From positions 1,054,001 through 1,118,000 of the forward strand of contig OY759981.1 of the NCBI GenBank assembly GCA_963662895.1: a stretch of 64,000 bases of DNA, written 5' to 3'. Shown one piece after another: positions 18,961-26,617 of this stretch (positions are counted from its first letter, which is position 1; every line of letters starts with the position of its first letter). A program made the translations under genes and the position numbers. The notes beneath the pieces were generated by a model. That model saw only the letters and a program-made list of their open reading frames with translations, was not told where the DNA came from and searched no databases. The DNA comes from GWE2-42-39 sp963662895. Its GTDB lineage: Bacteria > Bacteroidota > Bacteroidia > Bacteroidales > Prolixibacteraceae.

Positions 18961-21339
18961 CTATTCATATCTTAAACTCTCTACCGGGTTCCTCGTTGCT
19001 GCCTTCCAGCTTTGCCAACTCACTGTCAGCAATGCAATTCCCAGGCTCAGCAATCCGGCCATGGCAAAAATCCACCAGCTCAATTCCGTTCTGTAGGCAA
19101 AATTTTCGAGCCATTTATGCATGGCATAATATGCAATGGGGGTGGCAATCGAAAAAGCAATGACAACCCATTTTACAAAAGCACCATTAAGCATAGTCAT
19201 TATTTCCGAAATGCGGGCACCATTGACCTTGCGGATGCCTATCTCTTTGGTGCGGCGTTCCATTACAAAAAGCGACAGCCCGATTAACCCGAGCACCGCA
19301 ATTAAAATAGCCAACATCATAAAGCAGGTAAACAATGTTTTGGTGTGTGTTTCCGACTGATATAACCGGTCAAAACGCTCATCAACAAACCGATAAGAAA
19401 ACGGAGAACCTGACACATTAAACCCCTGCCACTCTTTTTCTATAAATGCCAGTGTTTGAGGCAGGTTTGCCGGGTTAACCCTTACCGATACCTTATTGTA
19501 ACTATTCAAATCTTCATAAATAATTATCGGAAAAACCGCACGATGCAACGATTCGTAATGAAAATTCTCCACTACTCCGACAACTTTTCCTCTTTTCCCT
19601 CCATATTCAATAAACTGACCGATTGCTGCTTCAGGTGATGCCCAGCCAATCTTTTCAACTGCTGACCTATTAATCAGGTACTCTTTTTCTTCTTCCCTGA
19701 GTTGATTAGTGATGTTCTTGCCGGCAATCAGTTTGATTTCATAAGTCGGAATGAAATATTCATCTGCCCGTATGTTGGCAACCCGGAAGCCGAGTGGTTC
19801 CATTTCCCCATTATCAATGACTTTAGCTCCGTTACTGTCGGCAAGTCGTTGTGAAGGAACTCTTTTGGACCCGGATACACTGATAATATTCGAATTTTGT
19901 GTTAATTCCTGTCGAAACACGTCAAGTTTCTCAATGAGATTAGGCGATGCATTAACTGTAATTACATTTTCCTTGTTGAGGCCAAGATCCTTCATCCGCA
20001 AAAAATTCAATTGCTTATTGACTGCCAAAAACGACATGATCAAAGCTATAGAAACACAAAACTGAAAAACAACCAGCGTATTCCGAAACGACATTTTTCC
20101 AGCCTTTGAAACATCTCTTTTCTTTATCCTGTCTGAAAAGGTGGAAAAAGCCGGATACAACCCTGATAAAAGACCAATAAAAATGGTCAGTAATATAAAG
20201 CCGGTTATCAGATCATAATTTTCGCGCATTGAAAATGCCAGGTTATTCTCAAAAAACTGATCGATATGGAAAATAGTGACAGAAACAATGAACAGGGCAG
20301 CCACCAGTGAAACAAAGCAAAAGAGAACTGATTCAATCATCATTTGTGATACAATCCGGCTACGCGTAGCCCCAACTATTTTTTTAATCTGAATTTCCTT
20401 TATTCTTTTGGTGTAAATCGCAGTATTAAGGTTCATGTAGTTGATGCTTCCCAAAAGTAAAATCAGCAAAGCAATCGACAATAGAATATAAATACTGGAA
20501 CGGCTTCCATACCAGTTGAAATGGATATCAGACAATTTCTCCATCCTGATTTTTGTCCAGTTAGTTCCATTCTTAAATTGCTTATTAATAAATGCATCGA
20601 GCCGGGAATCCAACTGCTGTGGTTGGGTTCTCATTAATGCAAATGTTTCATAATTGTTACTGCCCCAGTCATTCATCTCTTTTTCCCCCACAGCATTTTC
20701 ATAGGTTGAAAAGGAAATAAATATTTCAGGATGGAAATGGCTGTTTTGTCCCCAGCTTTTGAAAGTACCGGTAACTTTCAAATTGTAACTATCACCTTTT
20801 TCATTAAAGAATTCAAGCGTTTTACCAATAGCATGTTCCCCTTTGAAATATTTTTTTGCAATATTATCTGAAACAATGGCAGAAAGTGGTTCACTCAATA
20901 ACTCTCCTTTTGATGGTAATCCTTCAAAAGTGAAAATTTTCAAAATGTCCGGCTCAGCAAAACAAACGTCCGGTTCAACAACTTTTTGGTTGTTTAAGGA
21001 AAAAAGCAATCCGGTATGACATAAATTTAAGGAAAAAAGCAATCCGGTATGCGAAATGCTCCCGATCTCCGGAAATTCATCCTTTAATAAAGGAGCAATT
21101 GGAGGTGCAACATAAGGCAGATGAAGATTTTCCGTTCCGTTTGCATCGTAAAAATACCTGTGCACCCGGTAAATCTGGTCAGCATTTTGGTGGAACCTGT
21201 CGTAACTCAATTCATTTTTGATCCAGAATGCAATAAAAACAACACAAACAAAACCAATTACCAATCCGGTAATATTGATCGATGTGTACAATGGATTTCG
21301 TTTAACAGACCGGATAATATTTACCAGAAACCTTTTCAT
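18961..21339 (-). CDS. P9, duplicated MacB/FtsX-type ABC permease with an 11-residue internal duplication
   Basis: 792 aa with the full array cassette at the C-terminus (KEIGIRKVNGARISEIMTML to SWQSWKAATRNPVESLRYE). In periplasmic domain 1, around residues 95-115, the segment HTGLLFSLN occurs twice in a row, caused by an in-frame 33-bp tandem duplication at 20993-21058. None of its neighbours has this, so it is probably a recent slippage event. The first-half loop is KEIQIKKIVGATRSRIVSQM. The start at 21339 lies 20 bp downstream of the orphan permease tail S1. So P9 formerly followed another permease, whereas the acyltransferase gene now precedes it. Confidence 0.95.
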   Translation of the reverse strand: MKRFLVNIIRSVKRNPLYTSINITGLVIGFVCVVFIAFWIKNELSYDRFHQNADQIYRVHRYFYDANGTENLHLPYVAPPIAPLLKDEFPEIGSISHTGLLFSLNLCHTGLLFSLNNQKVVEPDVCFAEPDILKIFTFEGLPSKGELLSEPLSAIVSDNIAKKYFKGEHAIGKTLEFFNEKGDSYNLKVTGTFKSWGQNSHFHPEIFISFSTYENAVGEKEMNDWGSNNYETFALMRTQPQQLDSRLDAFINKQFKNGTNWTKIRMEKLSDIHFNWYGSRSSIYILLSIALLILLLGSINYMNLNTAIYTKRIKEIQIKKIVGATRSRIVSQMMIESVLFCFVSLVAALFIVSVTIFHIDQFFENNLAFSMRENYDLITGFILLTIFIGLLSGLYPAFSTFSDRIKKRDVSKAGKMSFRNTLVVFQFCVSIALIMSFLAVNKQLNFLRMKDLGLNKENVITVNASPNLIEKLDVFRQELTQNSNIISVSGSKRVPSQRLADSNGAKVIDNGEMEPLGFRVANIRADEYFIPTYEIKLIAGKNITNQLREEEKEYLINRSAVEKIGWASPEAAIGQFIEYGGKRGKVVGVVENFHYESLHRAVFPIIIYEDLNSYNKVSVRVNPANLPQTLAFIEKEWQGFNVSGSPFSYRFVDERFDRLYQSETHTKTLFTCFMMLAILIAVLGLIGLSLFVMERRTKEIGIRKVNGARISEIMTMLNGAFVKWVVIAFSIATPIAYYAMHKWLENFAYRTELSWWIFAMAGLLSLGIALLTVSWQSWKAATRNPVESLRYE
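20993..21058. repeat. 33-bp tandem duplication inside P9
   Basis: Two adjacent units start at 20993 and 21026, each beginning TTTAAGGAAAAAAGCAATCC. The period is exactly 33 bp, so the frame is kept and 11 residues are duplicated. The copies differ only at their ends. Confidence 0.9.
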
Positions 21340-21359
21340 TTTTCAACAAACTTTATTCA

Positions 21360-21406
21360 TTATTCATACCTCAGCGCTTCAACCGGATTTCTCGTAGCCG
21401 CCTTCC
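21360..21406 (-). pseudogene. Scar S1, orphan 3' tail of a lost permease
   Basis: 47 bp read on the minus strand as KAATRNPVEALRYE-stop, the exact C-terminus of the array permeases, with a TAA at 21360-21362. Upstream of 21406 the homology stops abruptly; intact copies continue with codons for VSWQSW. It lies 20 bp before the P9 start, the position where a complete upstream permease should end. It is therefore best read as the stub of a deleted or replaced gene. Confidence 0.85.
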
Positions 21407-21505
21407 TGCTAATTGTCAATTCTTTATAATAAAAGGGTTGCAAGCAAAATGCCAAGAAGTTAAATGATTAAATATGAGTTTTTTATATTCAGAGGAAAGT
21501 TCCAA

Positions 21506-21533
21506 TGTAAAATAATTTTACAATTCATGTAAA
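21506..21533. promoter_or_regulatory. Palindrome TGTAAAA-N3-TTTTACA plus a third half-site
   Basis: A perfect 17-bp dyad lies at 21506-21522, followed 5 bp later by another TGTAAA (21528-21533). The same dyad with a different 3-bp centre lies upstream of the response-regulator gene at 45385-45401. It could be a binding site for that regulator, or simply a hairpin downstream of the acyltransferase stop. Function is inferred from recurrence only. Confidence 0.4.
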
Positions 21534-21555
21534 GAAAATGAACGAACCGGCAGTT

Positions 21556-22662
21556 TCAAAGAATTCGCCTGATCCCCGGTATCTTCCGTATCAGGTGAGA
21601 AAGTCCAAAACAAACAGGGACACTAAAAAACAGGACAATCCAAAGGCGTGCGAACGGTGTAACCGGAATACGCTCTGATATAAATGTAAAAAACACCACC
21701 ATCACGGGATGAATGACATAGACCGTATAGCTGTTGCCCGATTGCGCCAGTACAAACTGGCTGGCACGGCTTCCGTATTTTCTGAACAACAGCGGCAAAA
21801 AGTAACAAAACCCGACGCAAATAACCGGTTCCCACATGGCATAAAACAGAGCCTGGAGATTAAAACCTCCCGAAAAAGGGGCAAGATCATCAGCATTTTT
21901 GCCCATAACAACAAGCATTACCGGGATAGCCAGGAGGGATAAAATAAACCACGGCCATGCATCGCGCAGGCTGTGGGTTTCAAACCATCTTTTTCGTGCA
22001 GCAATTATTCCCACCATATACATGGCCATATAAAGTGGAAAATATCCAAACTGCAATCCGAAAAAAGCCTTCCCGGAGGGATAGACTATCCGGATAGCAA
22101 AGGCAACAAGTCCTGTAATAATCATAAACAGAACGATAGTTATCCCCGAAAGTTTTGTGCCCGGAAAAAGTTGCGAAATACTTTTCTTCGAAAAACGGCG
22201 GTACAGCGCATACACGAGTTCGAAAACAACCAGTGTGAACACAAACCACATGGGGCCGGGCTCGGGATATTGCGTAATGATGGTTTTCCAGAATGAAAAC
22301 CAGGTGCCTGTCTCTCTTCCAATTTGTTTGAAAATGAAAAAGACCAATGCCGGATGAATAATCAGAATGTAAACCAACAGCGGAATTCCAAGCCGGATCA
22401 GCCGGTCGGTTATATATTTGCGAAACCCCTTTTTATCGTACGAGGCAGGCATGAACATAGCAGAGATCATGAAGAAGAGGCTCATGAAAAAAGCTTGCTC
22501 TACGGCCATTTCCGCCGAAAGTAGTAATTGGGTGATGCCCGTAGTGGTGACACTTGAAATATAGTACCAGCCGCCCGATGCTCCGAAGGCAATAGCAACA
22601 TGGTGAAAAATGACCAGTATAATCAAAAAAATGCGTAGCCGGTCGATGTAATATGCTCTCAT
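21556..22662 (-). CDS. Acyltransferase-3 family membrane protein
   Basis: 368 aa and very hydrophobic, with about ten predicted TM helices. The N-terminus YYIDRLRIFLIILVIFHH carries the R-x10-H arrangement of the acyltransferase-3 (OafA/NodX) family. The family transfers acyl groups, usually acetyl, to sugars or other envelope components across the inner membrane. Here the acceptor is unknown. The gene lies between two orphan permease tails (S1 and S2) on the same strand as the transporter run. It therefore sits where a permease would be expected and probably reads from the same transcript. It may modify the exported molecule or the cell envelope, but it could equally be an unrelated passenger. 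Confidence 0.85.
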   Translation of the reverse strand: MRAYYIDRLRIFLIILVIFHHVAIAFGASGGWYYISSVTTTGITQLLLSAEMAVEQAFFMSLFFMISAMFMPASYDKKGFRKYITDRLIRLGIPLLVYILIIHPALVFFIFKQIGRETGTWFSFWKTIITQYPEPGPMWFVFTLVVFELVYALYRRFSKKSISQLFPGTKLSGITIVLFMIITGLVAFAIRIVYPSGKAFFGLQFGYFPLYMAMYMVGIIAARKRWFETHSLRDAWPWFILSLLAIPVMLVVMGKNADDLAPFSGGFNLQALFYAMWEPVICVGFCYFLPLLFRKYGSRASQFVLAQSGNSYTVYVIHPVMVVFFTFISERIPVTPFARLWIVLFFSVPVCFGLSHLIRKIPGIRRIL

Positions 22663-22674
22663 GGTATATTTGTT

Positions 22675-22720
22675 TTATTCGTATCTTAATGCTTCTGCCG
22701 GGTTTCTCCTGGCGTACTTC
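22675..22720 (-). pseudogene. Scar S2, orphan 3' tail of a lost permease
   Basis: Read on the minus strand this 46-bp stub gives NPAEALRYE followed by TAA (22675-22677), preceded by slightly decayed codons (YARR for the usual AATR). Homology to intact tails ends near 22720, almost the same distance from the stop as in S1, S3 and S5. It lies 12 bp upstream of the acyltransferase start. So the acyltransferase gene once directly followed a permease. It is the most diverged of the five scars, hence probably the oldest. Confidence 0.75.
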
Positions 22721-22803
22721 AAAAGTGATATCCTATTTTGTTGAATTTAAATCATTTCTATTTTTATTACACTCGAAAAACACAACGAATGCGGCTGTTA
22801 TAT

Positions 22804-23718
22804 CTATTCAAACGTGAGTCTAATGTCACCATCACTGGTTGAAAGCGTTACGGGAACACCGCCTCCGTTTACTTTTCCTTTTATGTGCTTCTCATCAATA
22901 TCTCCGTCAAAATCCTTAAAGTCAGCATGTAGCGATTCCCCGTTCATTTCAACATTGAAACCTGCCCCGGCAGGAAGTGTAATATGGATATCGCCATCGG
23001 CAGTACTGCATTCACAAAATGCTTTTAAATCGGTTAATGTTCCTTGTATTTCGCCATCGGTAACAGAACAGCGTATACCTCCTCTTAAATCATAAAACAG
23101 AACATCGCCGTCGACCGTTTTCATCCGAACATCGCCGGTAATATTTTTAAGATTTAAATCGCCATCAGTACTATCCAGGGCAATGGCCCCGGTTATTTCT
23201 TTTGCACTGATATCCCCATCGACAGTCGATGAGGTGATATCCCCTTTTACATCCTGAAATTCAATGTCTCCGTCTACTGTTTTACATTGCTGGCCTGCGT
23301 CAAGTCCTTTAATCGACAGGTCACCGTCCACTGCATTCAGAAGGCATGCCGTTTGGGGAGGAGTAAGTATTTCAAAATCGAGGATAACCCGGTCTCTCCA
23401 GTTTTTTAAATTATTCTTTTTCTTCGAGCGGGTTTCAATTTTCAGACCCTCTTCTGTCGTCTCTATACTGATTTGAAAATATTCCTTAAGTTCATTCATG
23501 TCTATGTTGAGCAGTTTATTGTTCTTTTTGACAATGAAATGAACTGTAATTTGGCTTCCATCAGATGCCGAAATGCGTATATCGCTGTCTACCGAACGAA
23601 AAACCAGTGTTGGGTTAGCCTCCACCTCATAAGTTTCTTTAAAAGAATACCTGTTGGTTTGTGATGTGGCAACCAAAGTTAGCAGAGCTAGTTGAATGGT
23701 TAATAATGCTGTTTTCAT
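22804..23718 (-). CDS. DUF4097-like secreted beta-repeat protein
   Basis: 304 aa with a signal peptide (about residues 1-20, ending near SQTNRYSF). From about residue 130 to the end, short beta-strand units recur every ~19-22 residues with a DGD[ILV] or DGE motif (VDGDLSIKGL, TVDGDIEFQDV, TVDGDISAKEI, STDGDLNLKNI, TVDGDVLFYDL, TADGDIHITL, TSDGDIRLTF). This gives a right-handed beta-solenoid-like pattern typical of DUF4097/adhesin-like domains. It probably acts in the periplasm or at the surface; no biochemical role is known to me. It sits 42 bp upstream of scar S2's intergenic stretch and 42 bp after the P10 stop, and is co-directional with the permeases. Confidence 0.85.
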   Translation of the reverse strand: MKTALLTIQLALLTLVATSQTNRYSFKETYEVEANPTLVFRSVDSDIRISASDGSQITVHFIVKKNNKLLNIDMNELKEYFQISIETTEEGLKIETRSKKKNNLKNWRDRVILDFEILTPPQTACLLNAVDGDLSIKGLDAGQQCKTVDGDIEFQDVKGDITSSTVDGDISAKEITGAIALDSTDGDLNLKNITGDVRMKTVDGDVLFYDLRGGIRCSVTDGEIQGTLTDLKAFCECSTADGDIHITLPAGAGFNVEMNGESLHADFKDFDGDIDEKHIKGKVNGGGVPVTLSTSDGDIRLTFE

Positions 23719-23760
23719 AAAATCGTTTTTAAATGTTTATTGTAATCATAGTTCCAGACT

Positions 23761-26106
23761 TTATTCATACCTCAGCGCTTCCACCGGGTTCCGCGTGGCT
23801 GCTTTCCAACTTTGCCAACTCACTGTTAACAAAGCAATTCCTAATGCCAATATACCAGCCAGTACAAAAATCCACCAGCTTAAACCGGCTTTGTAAGCAA
23901 AGTTTTCGAGCCATTTATTCATGGCGTAGTAAGCAATGGGAGTCGCAATTATAAAAGCTAAGGCGACCCATTTCACAAAGTCTTTATTGAGCATTGCAAG
24001 TATTTCGGAAATTTTGGCGCCGTTTACTTTGCGGATGCCAATTTCTTTGATCCTGCGTTCGGCGGTGAAAGTGGCAAGGCCTAAAATTCCGATACATGAG
24101 ATTACAATCGCCAATACCGCAAACAACCCGATTGTCCGGGCAAAACGTTCTTCTTTTTTATACATCGAATCGAACCAGTCGTCGTAAAATTTGTATTCCA
24201 TCGGATATTCAGGCAAAAAATCAGCCCACATTTTTTTAACAGACTCCATCCCATTGGCAACGCCGCCTGCCGCAAACTTTATGCTTAATTCACGGGGCTG
24301 TTCTTTCTTAAAAATAATGCAAACCGGCTCGATTGATTTGTGCATCGACTTAATATTGAAATCTTTTACAACACCGATCATATCAAACCCGTTCTTACTG
24401 TAATTATTGAAACGTTTATTAACAAGGTCTTCAAACTCGAAATGTTTGTAGAACGCTTCATTAACCATGCACACATGCCCCATGTCGCCCGGTTGAAGGG
24501 TTCTCCCTTTTATGACTTTCATCTGAAACGTTTCAAGAAAATTTTCATCGACTATCATACTCGGGACGCCTATGTTTTTATCCGACCCTTCGATATTCGT
24601 CCCCATCGTAAGTCTAATCCTTCCTGGCACACCGTTCGATCCCGTTATTGTTTGTATATCAGGAAATTCACGAAGCTCATTAACAAATGATTCGACTCTG
24701 GATTCCTCTGCAGTCCAAGGAACATCGAAATACACAAGTTGTTCCTCCTTAAAACCCGGGTTAGAATGTTTTACATACGAAATTTGCCGATGGATTACGG
24801 TAACACAAAAAATCAGTACGATTGAAATGGCAAACTGAAAAATGGTCAAAGAATTCCGTAAATGATATTTGTTCCGGGTTACAACCGTCCCGCTCAACAC
24901 TTTTACAGGAGACACCCGCGACAAAACAATAGCCGGGCCGATACCGCTTATTACACCAATAATCAATATTGATGCAATCAGGTACAAATAATCCGGGAAA
25001 ACAAACAGGCTGTTAAAATTTATTGATGTACCGAAAATGAGCGCATAAACGGGTAAAAGCATCCAAAGCAAGGCAACTGCCAGCAACATGGCAAAAAAAG
25101 TAACCAAAACCGATTCGGACAAAAAGTAGTACAACAACGAATTGCGATATGCTCCAACGGTTTTCCTGATGCCGGTGTCTTTGTTGCGTTTGTTTTGCTG
25201 GGCAACCGTAAGGTTTATATAGTTAATTATGGCCAGAATCAGGATAATTGCTGCTATTGATGCCAGCAGTTTCATTAGTGCCAGGTTACCTTGTTTGCTG
25301 TCGCTGCCCGAGGTCGTGTCTTTCAGGTACATATCGGTTAATGGGAGTAGCCCGGCTTCGTCAATGTATGGTTTAAACAGTTCGATGTTATTGTTCAGTT
25401 TTGTCAATAGTTCATTCGTGTCGGCATTTTTGTTTTTTTTGATGTAAATACGGAAAGGATACCGGTGCGTACTTTTATCTTTGTAATCTCCGCAACTAAA
25501 TGAAAATTTAAAATCGTCCAGTTCGGAATTAACCAACAAGCCCGATGATATGCTTGAGTTGTCAGGAAAATCTTTAATCACCCCGGAAACAGTAACAGGT
25601 ACTTCGTTCCATATCTTCATATCATATCCTACAACATGAACATTGCCAAACAGTTTTAAAGCCAGACTTTCTGTAAGGATTACCGAATTTGGGTTATTGA
25701 AGGCCTTGTTGGGGTTTCCGTAAATAAAAGGAATGTTGAAAACCCGGAAAAAATTGTTATCGACCGACAACATGTTATCGACCAAATATCCGGTGCTGTC
25801 AATTTGCACATCAGACGAGAAATTTTCTAATTGCACGATGCAGGCGTTTTCAATTTCAGGAAAATTATCGGTTAAAACTTCCCTGACCCGGTAATCGATA
25901 GAGCTGTTGTTTTGCTTCGCATCGTATAACCTGAAAATCCGCTCTGCATCGTTGTAACAACGGTCGTACGAATATTCTTTCATAAGGAACAATACGATGG
26001 CCAGGCAAATTGAAATGCCAAAAGCAAAACCTGTGATATTAATAATCGTGAACTTTTTGTTCGATTTCAGGTTTCTGAATGCTGATTTTAAATAATAAAG
26101 TATCAT
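23761..26106 (-). CDS. P10, duplicated MacB/FtsX-type ABC permease
   Basis: 781 aa. The variable part is recognisably close to P13: both have VKH-x4-GF before TM5's extracytoplasmic loop, a VPGRI/TPGRI motif, KRFNNYS/KKFNNRG, and YKFYDDWFDSMYKKEERFA against YTFYDSYFNSLYKKEERLA before TM6. They look like a recent paralogous pair separated by P11 and P12. The first-half loop is KDTGIRKTVGAYRNSLLYYF; the C-terminal cassette is consensus. The start at 26106 follows scar S3 by 14 bp. Confidence 0.95.
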   Translation of the reverse strand: MILYYLKSAFRNLKSNKKFTIINITGFAFGISICLAIVLFLMKEYSYDRCYNDAERIFRLYDAKQNNSSIDYRVREVLTDNFPEIENACIVQLENFSSDVQIDSTGYLVDNMLSVDNNFFRVFNIPFIYGNPNKAFNNPNSVILTESLALKLFGNVHVVGYDMKIWNEVPVTVSGVIKDFPDNSSISSGLLVNSELDDFKFSFSCGDYKDKSTHRYPFRIYIKKNKNADTNELLTKLNNNIELFKPYIDEAGLLPLTDMYLKDTTSGSDSKQGNLALMKLLASIAAIILILAIINYINLTVAQQNKRNKDTGIRKTVGAYRNSLLYYFLSESVLVTFFAMLLAVALLWMLLPVYALIFGTSINFNSLFVFPDYLYLIASILIIGVISGIGPAIVLSRVSPVKVLSGTVVTRNKYHLRNSLTIFQFAISIVLIFCVTVIHRQISYVKHSNPGFKEEQLVYFDVPWTAEESRVESFVNELREFPDIQTITGSNGVPGRIRLTMGTNIEGSDKNIGVPSMIVDENFLETFQMKVIKGRTLQPGDMGHVCMVNEAFYKHFEFEDLVNKRFNNYSKNGFDMIGVVKDFNIKSMHKSIEPVCIIFKKEQPRELSIKFAAGGVANGMESVKKMWADFLPEYPMEYKFYDDWFDSMYKKEERFARTIGLFAVLAIVISCIGILGLATFTAERRIKEIGIRKVNGAKISEILAMLNKDFVKWVALAFIIATPIAYYAMNKWLENFAYKAGLSWWIFVLAGILALGIALLTVSWQSWKAATRNPVEALRYE

Positions 26107-26120
26107 GGTTTTATATTGTT

Positions 26121-26167
26121 TTATTCATACCTCAACGCTTCAACCGGGTTCCTCGTTGCCGCTTTCC
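26121..26167 (-). pseudogene. Scar S3, orphan 3' tail of a lost permease
   Basis: 47 bp coding KAATRNPVEALRYE and a TAA at 26121-26123, truncated at the same base of the tail as S1. It precedes the P10 start by 14 bp, a normal spacing for consecutive permeases. It belongs to copy 2 of the ~200-bp module. Confidence 0.85.
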
Positions 26168-26266
26168 GGCTAATTGTCAATTTTTGATACAAAAAGGGTT
26201 GCAAGCAAAATGCCAAGAAGTTAAATATTTAATTATGAGTTTTTTATATTCAGAGGAAAGTTTTAG

Positions 26267-26295
26267 TGTAAAATTATTTTACAATTCATGTAAAA
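26267..26295. promoter_or_regulatory. Palindrome TGTAAAA-N3-TTTTACA plus a third half-site (copy 2)
   Basis: The dyad at 26267-26283 has centre TTA where copy 1 has TAA. A third half-site TGTAAAA lies at 26289-26295. The symmetric arms stayed intact while flanking bases changed (TTCCAATG against TTTTAGTG upstream), which hints at selection on the arms. Confidence 0.4.
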
Positions 26296-26323
26296 AAATA
26301 AACGAACCGGCAGTTTCAAATGA

Positions 26324-26500
26324 CCAGACTTGACTACTTCCGTTACCAGGAGAGCCGTGCTCCTGTTCCTGGAGCAGACTGCTCCAGGGGCTGGAGTACG
26401 CTACTCCTGATGCTGGACCATGCTGCTCCCCCTCCTGGACTATACTGCTCCAGCTTCCGGACCATGCTGCTCCGGGAACTGGAGTAACCGATTTCCTTTC
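26324..26500. repeat. 22-bp tandem hairpin-repeat array, about eight units
   Basis: Unit starts fall at 26347, 26369, 26391, 26413, 26435, 26457 and 26479, an exact 22-bp period, with one more degenerate unit from 26324. Each unit centres on a short dyad. Unit 26369 is CTGGAGCAGACTGCTCCAG (perfect), unit 26391 has GGAGTA/TACTCC, and unit 26457 has CCGG at both ends. Stem changes are thus partly compensated. The period is not a multiple of three and there are no spacers, so it is neither a coding repeat nor a CRISPR. Confidence 0.88.
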
Positions 26501-26580
26501 AAAGAAAGGAAGGCAAATAAGGAAACAACTTGCAAGTACTTTGTCAAGCACTATATTTTCACGATCACTCACTCTTTGTT

Positions 26581-26617
26581 CAATTATTCATTACACATTA
26601 CTAATTACTCATTCATA
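26581..26617. repeat. AT-rich repeat downstream of P11
   Basis: The text CAATTATTCATTAC, then CATTA and CTAATTACTCATTCATA, recurs almost unchanged directly downstream of P14 (34422-34456). In both places it overlaps the permease stop codon and continues into an unusual CGTAGTGCCTCC tail. P11 and P14 therefore share both gene end and 3' flank. At P14 this flank is the right arm of the element carrying the four-helix-bundle gene. Confidence 0.6.

Larger units (their letters stand above)
21360..21560. repeat. Duplicated ~200-bp module, copy 1
   Basis: This segment consists of scar S1 plus 154 bp of non-coding sequence. It recurs at 26121-26320 with the same order of landmarks: GCTAATTGTCAATT, GGGTTGCAAGCAAAATGCC, TATGAGTTTTTTATATTC, a palindrome, and CGAACCGGCAGTTTCAAA. 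In this copy the right end contains the stop codon of the acyltransferase gene (21556-21558). The module is thus the acyltransferase 3' untranslated region plus a permease tail. Similarity ends immediately after 21560. Confidence 0.85.
26121..26320. repeat. Duplicated ~200-bp module, copy 2
   Basis: Counterpart of 21360-21560: permease tail, AATTGTCAATTT, GGGTTGCAAGCAAAATGCC, palindrome, and CGAACCGGCAGTTTCAAA ending at 26320. No acyltransferase coding sequence follows. Instead a 22-bp tandem hairpin array begins within 4 bp. So either an acyltransferase gene was lost here or only its 3' flank was copied. Confidence 0.85.

Noticed and set aside
26324..26500. CRISPR array
   Set aside because: The units follow each other directly at a 22-bp period with no unique spacers, and no cas gene is present.
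26279..26572. 97-residue protein encoded across the hairpin array
   Set aside because: It is low-complexity translation of the 22-bp repeats in shifting phase and matches nothing recognisable.
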